From Dehalococcoidia bacterium UBA5748 (lineage in GTDB: Bacteria; Chloroflexota; Dehalococcoidia; Dehalococcoidales; UBA5627), in contig DIFM01000012.1 of assembly GCA_002419135.1 (NCBI GenBank), positions 1 through 24,824 on the forward strand: DNA of 24,824 nucleotides. Reading direction: 5' to 3'. This document shows positions 1 to 7,733 of the stretch, in pieces. Numbering within the stretch: position 1 is the stretch's first letter; each line of letters opens with the position of its first letter. The notes beneath the pieces were generated by a model. It was not told where the DNA came from. It ran no database searches and saw only the letters and a program-made list of their open reading frames with translations. A program made the position numbers and the translations under genes.

Positions 1-17
1 CGGTAAATATAACTGAT

Positions 18-46
18 TTGACATACGCTACTAACCGCAATACAAT
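18..46 (+). promoter_or_regulatory. Strong sigma-70-type promoter
   Basis: TTGACA at 18-23, a 17-nt spacer, then TACAAT at 41-46, close to the consensus promoter. Transcription would start near 53 and produce the leader that ends at the terminator before the first pantothenate-operon gene. Confidence 0.75.
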
Positions 47-52
47 TAAATT

Positions 53-180
53 ATAAGCCATCGACCTCGTGGCTGTGAGCTTATTAAGGCAACAATTCAG
101 ATATTTCGCTTGGATCGAGTACGACCGAGACGCGTATTTTTTATTTACCTTCTCGTAGTTTCGGAGAAGGTTTTTTTATT
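53..180 (+). ncRNA. Structured leader or small RNA ending in an intrinsic terminator
   Basis: About 125 nt lie between the predicted start site and a terminator, with no convincing ORF. A hairpin forms at 109-129 (CTTGG, bulged A, TCG, loop AGTA, CGA, CCGAG). The terminator follows at 148-177. The unit could be a cis-acting attenuator of the pantothenate operon or an independent small RNA. I see no T-box consensus or known riboswitch motif, so the class is unknown. Confidence 0.4.
148..177 (+). terminator. Intrinsic terminator just upstream of the pantothenate operon
   Basis: CCTTCTC (148-154) pairs perfectly with GAGAAGG (164-170) across a 9-nt loop and is followed by seven T. It lies only 23 nt before the ATG at 201, so it either ends a small RNA or attenuates the operon. 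Confidence 0.8.
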
Positions 181-200
181 TAATAAACCGGATATAAACG

Positions 201-1073
201 ATGAATAAAATCAGACTGGGTTTTATCGGAGCAGGAGCTCTGGCGGCTACGCTTTCGGTTGCCTTTAAGCAAAACGGCTTTAATGTCACCGCTGTTTCCA
301 GCCGCGGATTTGAATCTGCTAAAACTCTGGCGAAGCGATTAGACGGATGTCGATCTGCAGCCGATAACCAGGAAGTTGCTGACAATTCCGACCTGGTATT
401 TATTGCCACACCGGATGATGTTATCCCTGTAGTCGCCTCACAGGTAAGATGGCGAAAAGGACAGATGGTCATTCATTGCAGCGGAGCAGACCCGGTTGAT
501 ATACTCACTCCGGCAAAAAAAGCCGGCTCGCAAACCGGAGTATTTCATCCGTTGCAGACATTCGCTGCCGGGTTGGAGGAAAATTTAAAAGGTATTACCT
601 TCGCCGTTGAAGCCGAAGAGCCCCTGCTGGCACAACTTAAGGAAATGGCCGGGGTGCTGGGCGGGCACTGGATAGAACTTAAATCGAAAGACCGGATACT
701 CTATCATACGGCAGCAGTTTTCGCCTGTAACTATCTGGTCACTCTAACCGATATCGCTGCCGGATTGTGGGAGAGCATAGACGTTCCGCGCGACAAGGCG
801 GTAGCGGCATTGTTGCCGCTTATGAGGGGGACCATCAACAATATTGAATCGATCGGAGTAACTGAGAGTTTAACGGGGCCTATTGCCCGCGGGGATTCGG
901 GAACTGTAAGAAAACATTTAGCGGCACTGGATAATATAGACCCCAAAACTGCCAAGTTATACCGTGAGCTAGGCTCAAATACCATACCGATAGCCGTAGA
1001 AAAAGGGAAATTGAATAAGTCGCAAGCAAAAGTATTACAACAGATGCTAAAACAGCCGGGGTGCAAAAAATAA
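201..1073 (+). CDS. Rossmann-fold / DUF2520 reductase-like protein
   Basis: The 290-residue protein has an N-terminal dinucleotide-binding motif (GFIGAGALAATL, about residues 7-18) and a C-terminal helical DUF2520 domain, as in the 6-phosphogluconate-dehydrogenase-like superfamily. It is the first gene of a pantothenate operon and its stop overlaps the panD start (TAATG). No classical PanE is present here, so I infer that it may be the ketopantoate reductase of this operon; this is not shown by the sequence alone. The ATG at 201 has no clear Shine-Dalgarno site and lies close behind the terminator at 148-177, which is unusual for the first gene of an operon. Confidence 0.8.
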   Translation: MNKIRLGFIGAGALAATLSVAFKQNGFNVTAVSSRGFESAKTLAKRLDGCRSAADNQEVADNSDLVFIATPDDVIPVVASQVRWRKGQMVIHCSGADPVDILTPAKKAGSQTGVFHPLQTFAAGLEENLKGITFAVEAEEPLLAQLKEMAGVLGGHWIELKSKDRILYHTAAVFACNYLVTLTDIAAGLWESIDVPRDKAVAALLPLMRGTINNIESIGVTESLTGPIARGDSGTVRKHLAALDNIDPKTAKLYRELGSNTIPIAVEKGKLNKSQAKVLQQMLKQPGCKK

Positions 1074-1450
1074 TGAGAACAATGATGAAAAGTAAAATTC
1101 ACCGTGCCCGTGTTACCGACCTTAATATAGACTATGAGGGTAGTATCACTATAGACGAAAACCTGATGCGGACAGCCGATATCCTCCCCTACGAGCAGGT
1201 ACATGTATTAAACGTCACTAATGGAGAGCGTTTTTTAACTTACGCTGTAAAAGGTGAAGCCGGAAGCGGTCAGGTCTGCTTAAACGGAGCTGCGGCGCGT
1301 TTGGTTTGCAAGGGAGATATTATTATTATTCTTACCTACTCACAGGTAGCTGAAAACGATGCAGAGGATTTTAGCCCGACTACAGTTTATGTAAACAAGA
1401 AGAATGAGATTATTTCCGTAAAGAATACAATTGGATCTTTGCCCTTTTAA
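1073..1450 (+). CDS. panD: Aspartate 1-decarboxylase proenzyme
   Basis: PanD converts L-aspartate to beta-alanine, the amine half of pantothenate. The 125-residue proenzyme has the self-cleavage site Gly23-Ser24 in YEGSITID, where Ser becomes the pyruvoyl cofactor. Family active-site positions are present at Arg53, Thr56, Tyr57 and Asn71. I chose the ATG at 1073, which overlaps the previous stop, because it gives the standard N-terminus MRTMMKSKIHRA; an upstream GTG at 1061 would add four residues. The panB Shine-Dalgarno site overlaps its stop, so translation of the two is probably coupled. Confidence 0.95.
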   Translation: MRTMMKSKIHRARVTDLNIDYEGSITIDENLMRTADILPYEQVHVLNVTNGERFLTYAVKGEAGSGQVCLNGAAARLVCKGDIIIILTYSQVAENDAEDFSPTTVYVNKKNEIISVKNTIGSLPF

Positions 1451-1460
1451 GGAGGCTGCT

Positions 1461-2294
1461 ATGCGCACAAATCTAATTCAGATAAAAGCTATGAAGCAAA
1501 AGGGCGAAAACATAGCCATGCTAACTGCTTACGACTATACGACTGCCAAAATAGTCGATGAAGCGGGAGTGCCGCTCATACTTGTCGGAGACAGCCTCGG
1601 AATGGTGATACTGGGGTATGAATCGACCATTCCGGTAACAATGGATGAAATGATTCACCACACCAAAGCAGTGGTGCGCGGAACTAAAAATGCTATGGTC
1701 ATCGGTGATTTACCTTTTATGAGTTATCATCTAACCATCGAGCAGGCTCTATCAAATGCCGCACGCTTCATTCAGGAAGCCGGCGCACAGGCGGTAAAGC
1801 TGGAAGGCGGCGTTAATGTTGCCGATAAGGTAAAAAAGATTGTCGATTGCGGCATACCTGTTATGGGGCATATCGGTTTAACCCCGCAATCTATCAATCA
1901 ACTCGGCGGTCATAAGATACAGGGTAAGGATATAGAAACGGCAAGAAAACTGATGGCAGACGCCAAAGCGCTGGAAGAAGCCGGGGCTTTTGCCGTAGTG
2001 CTTGAGACCGTACCTGCGCCGCTCGCTGCTTTTATTTCAAAAAGTATAAGTATACCAACTATCGGTATCGGTGCCGGTATCGGCTGCGATGGACAGGTAC
2101 AGGTTGTAAGCGATATACTGGGATTGTTTACCGATTTTGTGCCGAAACACGCCAAACAGTATGCAAAGATTGCGGAAGCAATGTCAGAAGCTATAAGCAA
2201 ATATTACGATGAGGTCAAATCAGGGCTTTTTCCAACCGAAAAGCAGAGTTTTTCGATGGACGAGAGCATTATCGATGAACTGAAGAAAAATTAA
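1461..2294 (+). CDS. panB: 3-methyl-2-oxobutanoate hydroxymethyltransferase
   Basis: PanB transfers a hydroxymethyl group from methylene-tetrahydrofolate to 2-ketoisovalerate, giving ketopantoate. The 277-residue protein is family length. Metal- and substrate-binding acidic residues are visible: Asp44 (VGDSLG), Asp83 (GDLPF), Glu115 (KLEGG) and the catalytic Glu182 (LETVP), followed by the IGIGAG loop. The ATG at 1461 is preceded by AAGGAGG at 1449-1455, which overlaps the panD stop. A start at 1431 in the same frame would overlap panD without a comparable ribosome site. panC begins 4 nt after its stop. Confidence 0.95.
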   Translation: MRTNLIQIKAMKQKGENIAMLTAYDYTTAKIVDEAGVPLILVGDSLGMVILGYESTIPVTMDEMIHHTKAVVRGTKNAMVIGDLPFMSYHLTIEQALSNAARFIQEAGAQAVKLEGGVNVADKVKKIVDCGIPVMGHIGLTPQSINQLGGHKIQGKDIETARKLMADAKALEEAGAFAVVLETVPAPLAAFISKSISIPTIGIGAGIGCDGQVQVVSDILGLFTDFVPKHAKQYAKIAEAMSEAISKYYDEVKSGLFPTEKQSFSMDESIIDELKKN

Positions 2295-2298
2295 TATT

Positions 2299-3132
2299 AT
2301 GAAAATAATCAAAACTATTTCCGAAATGGCAGAGCTTAGAAAAACACTTACGGAGCCGGTCGGTTTCGTTCCCACAATGGGTTATCTGCATGAGGGGCAT
2401 ATCTCGCTTGTAAGAAGAGCGAAAGAGGAAAATGCTTCTGTTATAGTCAGCATCTTTGTAAATCCGACCCAATTTGGGCCCAATGAAGATTATGGCAACT
2501 ACCCTTGTGACATAGATGGCGATTTGGAAATATTAAAGGAAGAGGGCGTCGATGTCATCTTTGCACCGGAAGCGGACGAAATATATCCGAAAGACTTTAA
2601 CAGTCGTGTCGAGGTTATCGGGATTACACAAAAACTGGAGGGTAATTGCCGCCCGGGGCATTTCCGAGGGGTTACCACAATCGTCAATAAGTTATTCAAT
2701 ATAGCAGCACCAAATAGAGCCTACTTCGGGCAGAAGGATGCCCAGCAGGCAATTGTCATAAATAAGATGGTGAAAGACCTGAATATGAATCTTGAAATAA
2801 TCACCTGCCCCACTATCCGGGAGCCGGACGGGCTGGCGATGAGCAGCCGTAATGTTTATTTAAGGGCTGAAGACCGGCAGTCAGCAACCGTTTTATACCG
2901 CTCGCTGATGCTGGCTAAGGATCTGTACGAACGGGGTGAGCGAAACGCTGAGAATATCCGTAAGGAAATGGTTAACCTGATTAAAACAGAGGAAATGGCA
3001 CGCATAGATTATGTTTCCGTTGCAGACCCGGTTACCCTTGATGAACTTGACGAAATCAGCGGCAAAGCGCTGGTATCTCTGGCGGTCAAGTTATATAAAA
3101 CAAGATTAATTGACAACGTAGTTTTGGGGTAA
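2299..3132 (+). CDS. panC: Pantothenate synthetase
   Basis: PanC joins D-pantoate and beta-alanine with ATP through a pantoyl-adenylate. The 277-residue protein carries the nucleotidylyltransferase signatures in order: PTMGYLHEGH (25-34, HxGH type), FVNPTQF (53-59), GQKD (143-146) and the ATP-binding MSSRN (180-184). It is the last gene of the operon. Only 21 bp separate its stop from the stop of the convergent hicB gene, and I see no clear terminator between them. Confidence 0.95.
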   Translation: MKIIKTISEMAELRKTLTEPVGFVPTMGYLHEGHISLVRRAKEENASVIVSIFVNPTQFGPNEDYGNYPCDIDGDLEILKEEGVDVIFAPEADEIYPKDFNSRVEVIGITQKLEGNCRPGHFRGVTTIVNKLFNIAAPNRAYFGQKDAQQAIVINKMVKDLNMNLEIITCPTIREPDGLAMSSRNVYLRAEDRQSATVLYRSLMLAKDLYERGERNAENIRKEMVNLIKTEEMARIDYVSVADPVTLDELDEISGKALVSLAVKLYKTRLIDNVVLG

Positions 3133-3153
3133 GTATCTTGTTAAATATCCCTT

Positions 3154-3543
3154 CTACTTGTCCAGACCCACAGCCCTGGCCAATCCGGTAACCATGTATT
3201 GATTCAGGCTAACACCTTCGCTGGCGGCCCTTTGTGCCAATGTTTGGTGTAAGGACGGAGGCATTCTGACTCTTATCTCTCCGCTATATCTGGGAGTATC
3301 TACGGGCAAAGGTATTTTTATACCCAATGAAAGACAAGTTTTAAACCAATCCCGCCTTTCATTTAGAAGCTCTCTGACCGCTTCTTCCGGGGTATCCCCT
3401 GTCATAGTCAAATCAGGCAGTTCAATATAGCCAGCAACATAATAACCTCCCTGCTCCGGTCTATGTTTTATTGTCATCGTATATGGTAGGTTAATATAGT
3501 ATTCGATTTTTTCTTCAAGATTGTTTTTTGCGGTAACCATCAT
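3154..3543 (-). CDS. hicB: HicB-family antitoxin
   Basis: The 129-residue protein has an N-terminal HicB-like partial RNase H fold (YYVAGYIELPDLTMTGDTPEEAV, about residues 34-56) and a C-terminal ribbon-helix-helix DNA-binding segment (GEIRVRMPPSLHQTLAQRAASEGVSLNQYM, about 88-117). It should neutralise HicA and repress the operon. Its ATG directly follows the TAG of the ancestral hicA frame (3546-3544), with AGGAGA as the ribosome site, so the two were translationally coupled. The antitoxin looks intact although the toxin is frameshifted. A second ATG is the next codon. Confidence 0.85.
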   Translation of the reverse strand: MMVTAKNNLEEKIEYYINLPYTMTIKHRPEQGGYYVAGYIELPDLTMTGDTPEEAVRELLNERRDWFKTCLSLGIKIPLPVDTPRYSGEIRVRMPPSLHQTLAQRAASEGVSLNQYMVTGLARAVGLDK

Positions 3544-3772
3544 CTATTCTCCTTTCATTTCATCAATAATCTTAATTATGCCCTCCACATAATGGAGCGC
3601 TTACCGGATTTTTCCTTCTGTAGGGATATACACGATTATTGATATGAGCTTTTGGATGATTTGCCCCTTCTATAATTTCCCCATACTGATTTATAAGGAA
3701 TTCAAAATCCTCCAGCGAAACATTAGAAGTGTTTTTTCTAATTTTTTGTTCTATCTTATCAGCTTTAGTCAT
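3544..3772 (-). pseudogene. hicA: HicA-like mRNA interferase toxin, frameshifted
   Basis: The open frame from 3772 ends early at a TAA (3572) after 66 residues. Near 3597-3604 (GTAAGCGC on the coding strand) a one-base shift restores ALHYVEGIIKIIDEMKGE, which ends in TAG directly before the hicB ATG. The join would give a toxin of about 75 residues. The conserved region NHPKAHINNRVYPYRRKNPV, containing a candidate catalytic His, lies before the break. One extra base, or two missing bases, explains the shift. HicA assignment rests on this region and on adjacency to hicB. The break could be real decay or a sequencing error. Confidence 0.7.
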
Positions 3773-3791
3773 CTATCATACTCTACAACAT

Positions 3792-3815
3792 AATGGTATC
3801 ACCGATGACACCATT
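3792..3815. promoter_or_regulatory. hicAB operator (inverted repeat)
   Basis: The arms AATGGTATCA (3792-3801) and TGACACCATT (3806-3815) match at 9 of 10 positions around CCGA. The repeat covers the promoter spacer and -10, and the HicB ribbon-helix-helix domain is its likely ligand. Confidence 0.55.
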
Positions 3816-3821
3816 GGTCAA
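3793..3821 (-). promoter_or_regulatory. hicAB promoter
   Basis: On the minus strand TTGACC (3821-3816), a 17-nt spacer and TACCAT (3798-3793) form a sigma-70-type promoter about 20 nt upstream of the hicA ATG. It almost coincides with the inverted repeat at 3792-3815, as expected for autorepression. Confidence 0.55.
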
Positions 3822-4017
3822 TAGTGTTACGAAGATTTTTAGCAATTTATATATTCAAGTTATTAATTTTTAGGACTTTCTTTTATTTGTTTTCGGTAAT
3901 GGCTTAAGAAAGCATTTGAAATGATTTAGAGTTTACGATTTCGCCTTGATCAGCAGTTTTTAATCATAAGGCTATATTTCTATCGTGTTGTTGCAGATGT
4001 GGAAATAAAACAGAGGT

Positions 4018-4497
4018 TTGGCGGATATAATAACGATCGGTAGAATTGCGCAAAATATTAACGAAAAAAGTCATATAAAAAGTGGCTCCCCGAATAGTTC
4101 AATACACAGAACTTTTCAAGCTGTCTTTGAGATGCCTGTTGCTCAATTTAATCACAACCTCATCAAAATTGGCAAGCGGAAATACCGGAATCCTATTTAC
4201 CTGGCAAGAGAGTGGCGTGAAGCTTTAAATAATGGCGAATACGCTTCTCCTGCTGACCTATCACGCCACCTGAAGGTGTCCAGAGCTAGAGTGACCCAAA
4301 TATTGAATTTGCTACGGCTAACGCCGGAAGTCATCAAGCAAATCTCTTCATTGGGTGATCCAATGCGGAGACCTATGGTATTCGAAAGAAGACTAAGACC
4401 GCTTCTATTTTTATCACCCAAGGAGCAAACTGCCCGAATGGAAATAATGCTGTCAAAAAGCAAAGCCACTCAGGAACGCCGGTTCGGGTCTTCCTAG
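4018..4497 (+). CDS. ParB-like helix-turn-helix protein, probable recombinase-locus remnant
   Basis: The 159-residue frame resembles HTH proteins found beside serine recombinases in mobile islands. Residues 77-100 (SPADLSRHLKVSRARVTQILNLLR) form a ParB/KorB-like helix-turn-helix, followed by the family-typical GDPMRRPMVFERRLRPL. No recombinase gene follows, so this is probably what remains of an integration module. The start is doubtful: the frame opens four codons before a TTG at 4018, with AGAGG only 2 nt upstream. The frame also crosses a tRNA-Asn-like sequence at 4083-4093 and a 19-bp sequence repeated inverted at 11675-11693. The N-terminus may therefore be a junction product. Confidence 0.6.
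   Translation: MADIITIGRIAQNINEKSHIKSGSPNSSIHRTFQAVFEMPVAQFNHNLIKIGKRKYRNPIYLAREWREALNNGEYASPADLSRHLKVSRARVTQILNLLRLTPEVIKQISSLGDPMRRPMVFERRLRPLLFLSPKEQTARMEIMLSKSKATQERRFGSS
4083..4097 (+). other. Candidate left attachment-like repeat of a tRNA-Asn island
   Basis: TGGCTCCCCGA at 4083-4093 is identical to 11716-11726, the encoded CCA and 3' acceptor end of tRNA-Asn. The match continues to 14 of 15 bases and has the same orientation. This is the layout left by integration into a tRNA 3' end. The repeat is short and lies inside an ORF, so chance or coding constraint cannot be excluded. Confidence 0.4.
4095..4113 (+). repeat. 19-bp repeat, left copy (inverted partner at 11675-11693)
   Basis: TAGTTCAATACACAGAACT occurs here and, reverse-complemented, at 11675-11693. 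Both copies read SSIHRT in one frame. They lie just inside the two candidate island ends. They are either terminal inverted repeats or pieces of the same gene family. Confidence 0.7.
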
Positions 4498-4585
4498 CAG
4501 AACATAAATGGGAGACTCCTGAACTTATGTTCGAGAGAAGGACAGACTAATTCCTGATCCCAATAGATTCTCAAAGCTATTGCCT

Positions 4586-5020
4586 TTATAATTTCCCTCG
4601 AAACATCTTCTGCTCATTCTTTGTTAATTTGTTAAGGAATTGTTTTGAGTATTTACCACCGAGAGTATCGGCATCGCTTTTCCAGTACCTGTATTTCAAT
4701 TCACTCCGGTTCCCATATTTTTCGGCTAATTCATGTTTTCGGCTATCATCTTTGTAATAAAGACATAACACATACTCACCAGATGGCGGGCTGACACCTA
4801 CCATATGAGTCTTAGCATGATGAAAGCCGCCATTTTCTAATTCATTAATCGCAATTTCAACAAGAAGGGCTCTGTCCAGGGAGAAAAACAAATATTTTCC
4901 GGTTATTTCATAAGGCACCGTCAGAGTATCGGCTCTGTCAAACCATTCCCAGTATCCGTCACAGCTACTGATCACATTTGTGCTCAAGACTTTGGTCTTC
5001 TTTTCCTTATCCTTGCTCAT
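4586..5020 (-). CDS. Hypothetical protein, possibly DUF1917/Bles03-like
   Basis: The 144-residue soluble protein has no signal peptide or membrane segment. Visible blocks are GYWEWFDRADTL (22-33), TGKYLFF, a central GEYVLCLYYKDDS strand, and a C-terminal YRYWKSDADTLGGKYS. The last block recalls proteins annotated as putative phosphothreonine-lyase-domain / DUF1917 families; this is a weak memory-based resemblance and no function is claimed. The ATG at 5020 has a strong ribosome site (GGAGGT, 5 nt spacing). The gene lies 101 bp downstream of the primase-helicase on the same strand and may be the last gene of that operon. Confidence 0.65.
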   Translation of the reverse strand: MSKDKEKKTKVLSTNVISSCDGYWEWFDRADTLTVPYEITGKYLFFSLDRALLVEIAINELENGGFHHAKTHMVGVSPPSGEYVLCLYYKDDSRKHELAEKYGNRSELKYRYWKSDADTLGGKYSKQFLNKLTKNEQKMFRGKL

Positions 5021-5121
5021 AAATTACCTCCATTACAAATGTACAGCGCCTATACCAAGAGCACCCTAGATGAAAGTGGAGAGAGTGTACCTATTAGGAT
5101 AAGGATAAATAACGAATGCAA

Positions 5122-7646
5122 TTAGCTCAAGGTCAAACTATCCCAAAGAGAGGGCTTCGCCTTATCATATTCAAGGTTGTTTTTATTCGGATTGTCAGAT
5201 TTATCCAGTTCATAACCCATAGCTCGATAGCCACGCAGCCTCTTCTGGGACATTTTTACCAGCATTGGTACATTTCGGTCCACATAGTCATATATTCTGG
5301 CATCTGTTTTACCAGCATGAAGCCTGTGTAGCCGCCCTGCATATTGGACCAGAGTTCCCTTCCACGAAACGGGCAAGGCCAAAAAAAGAGTATCGAGCCG
5401 GGCATCATCAAAACCTTCACCGATATACCGCCCTGTGGCTAACAATACCCGCTTTTCGCTTTCTGAAATAAAGCCTAATTGCTCAGCAATAGCACGGCGC
5501 TGTTTGATGCCCATGCCACCCCGAAGAACGATAACGTTCTTTACAACCTTGGTCAATTGGCTGGAGAAGTATTCTAAATGCTCTCGTCGCTCGGTCAGCA
5601 GAATCGGTGAACGCCCTTCCTCAATAGATTTGAGGATGTCATCCAGAATGAGCTTGTTTCGTGCTTCATCAGCCGTCAACGCTGAATATATTTCCTGGAT
5701 AGACAGTTCATTTTCAGTCGCAGGTGGCATGAAGTTTGTATTGCGGCAAATCAGAATGTGGTGCAACGCCGCTTGAGAATTCAGCTCGTTTGGCCGGATC
5801 TCGTAGCGTACTGGACCGCATTGCATGAGGATAATCGGCTGGTGGCCGTCGCGACGATACGGTGTTGCCGTTAGTCCTAGAACATAACGGGCTTTTGCCT
5901 GGCGCAGCACTTGTTCGAAAGTGAACGCTGGAAGATGATGACATTCGTCCACTATTACTTGACCGTATTCGGCCACAAGGTCAGACACTTGTTTATTTTG
6001 AAACAGGCTTTGGAGCATGGCCACGTCTAGAAGACCAGTGCGCTTGTTTTTACCTCCGCCTATTTGGCCTATTTCGCAGGATCTATCTCCAGAAAGCTAG
6101 AGAGTTGATTCCGCCATTGGTCCATCAAGGGACGACGATTAACTAAAATCAGAGTATTTACTTTTCTGGAAGCGATTATTGAGATACCGACCACAGTCTT
6201 ACCTGATCCGGAAGGTGCTACTAATATACCTCGATTATGCGGGAGCACCTTTGATGCTGCTTCTTCCTGGACGGGTGATAGCTGCCCCTGAAAAGCGACT
6301 TTAAGTTCCGTACCTGAAAAACTTTTATCAGTAATTTCAGGTTTGATGTCTACTTTCTCCAGCAATGCGTGTAATTCATCCAAGAGACCTAGCGGAATAC
6401 CCAGATGCTTGGGAAATTCTTCGGCGCAACAGATTATTCGGGGAGTTAGCGCGGTAGATAAGCGTAGTTTCTGTTTCTTAAAAAATTCCGGATTTTGGAA
6501 AGCTGCTAAGCGTTTGATTTTATTAAGTAAGGACGACGTTAATCCGATTTTTTCCACATAAATGAGATTGCTTAATACGAGATTGACCTTCTTAGGAAAA
6601 GGACCAGCAAGAATATCAAGGGGCAATTTTGAAGGAGGAATAGCCCATGGGCTTTCGTCATCTTCAGTCGGGCCAAGGCGTACCCCCAGTACCTGACCGG
6701 TTCGCGTAGCATCTCGAACAGCATTCTCCAGAATAGGAGGTGGTACCCTTTTGATAGAAGCCAAATAACTCCATTGGTCCGGATATGGTTTGAAGTTATC
6801 ATCCAGAAACAGCGTGTTCCCTTTTTCACCGGGTACCTTTTGAAAGGGAAGAGCAATAAGATTTCCAAAGCCCCCTTTCGGAACGGTATCCTGATTAGGA
6901 AACAACCTATCATAAGAATCCATACTAAGTTGATGACGCCGGGACATAGTACGGGTTACCAAATAGCAACCAAGATTACGTGCTGATGAGGCTGGAACCG
7001 CCTCCGAAAAGAATATCCAGACATGTCCTCCATTTCCGGAACGCGATCGCTCCAAAGACGCTGGAATACCCAGACTCCGGCATGTTTCATAGAAAGAGAC
7101 GATATCCTCTGCCCATGATTGTTTATCAAAGTCAATAGCCAAGAAGTAGCAGGAATCATCTTTTAATAAAGGATAGACTCCAGCGGTGAATTTCCCTTCC
7201 AAGTGGTTCTGGATAACTTGATCCGTTAACGGCGCTAATTCACGGTTAGGGCAGGCACTACATCTGATTTTAAACTTCTGACACAAGCCTGGTGCCCACT
7301 CATTTTTACATACCGGGCTGTAACCCGATTTAAGAGTGGTTTTGTTTTGCCAGAGTATTGCGTAGACGTCTTCACGTCCGTAAAATAAGGAACGGAATAG
7401 CCTTATCTTTTCTGCTAAAGGTGACTCATTATTGAGTGACGAAATGGAATTGGATCGTTTTACGGCATTCACTGAAGGGACTGTTTCTTTAACCAATTCA
7501 TTAGTTATTGCCCGGATTGGGGATTGTTTAACTGGAGAAGTCTGAGTTAGACGACGATTTTCGCGTAATAAATAATCTCGCTCGGCAGTTACTTCCTCTA
7601 GTTCCCGCTTCAGACGTTCGATTTCGCTCGAATCATCGACAGACAT
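5122..7646 (-). pseudogene. TOTE-type primase / SF2 helicase, split by a one-base frameshift
   Basis: The first frame (7646-6069, 525 residues) has a coiled coil (about 7-35), four Cys (113, 122, 129, 132) likely binding zinc, and an archaeo-eukaryotic primase core: IDFD (171-174), SGNGGH ending at His208, and NLIALPFQ (262-269). A helicase Walker A, APSGSGKT (477-484), follows. The frame then stops at TAG (6071-6069). Restoring one A in the AAA at 6074-6072 continues IGQIGGGKNKRTGLLDVAM into the second frame, whose open part starts at 6024. That part holds DECHH (motif II), LTATP (III), GEGFD and QYAGRLHR (VI). The joined protein is about 840 residues. The primase domain belongs to the family named TOTE conflict system primase in public annotation. 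The break may be real decay or a homopolymer error. Confidence 0.85.
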
Positions 7647-7733
7647 TTTGTTATTTCGTCTCCAATTGCATTGTACTCAGTAATGTAATCCCGAATTTTA
7701 ATATTGAGGCTTTTAATTTATCGATAAGGAATA

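Noticed and set aside
53..180. T-box riboswitch in the leader
   Set aside because: The conserved T-box sequence and antiterminator layout are absent.
5116..5776. Several plus-strand ORFs opposite the helicase
   Set aside because: They are antisense shadows of the conserved helicase motifs on the minus strand.
6066..6080. Programmed -1 frameshift in the primase-helicase
   Set aside because: The site GCG-AAA-TAG lacks a proper X-XXY-YYZ slippery heptamer and no downstream structure is evident.
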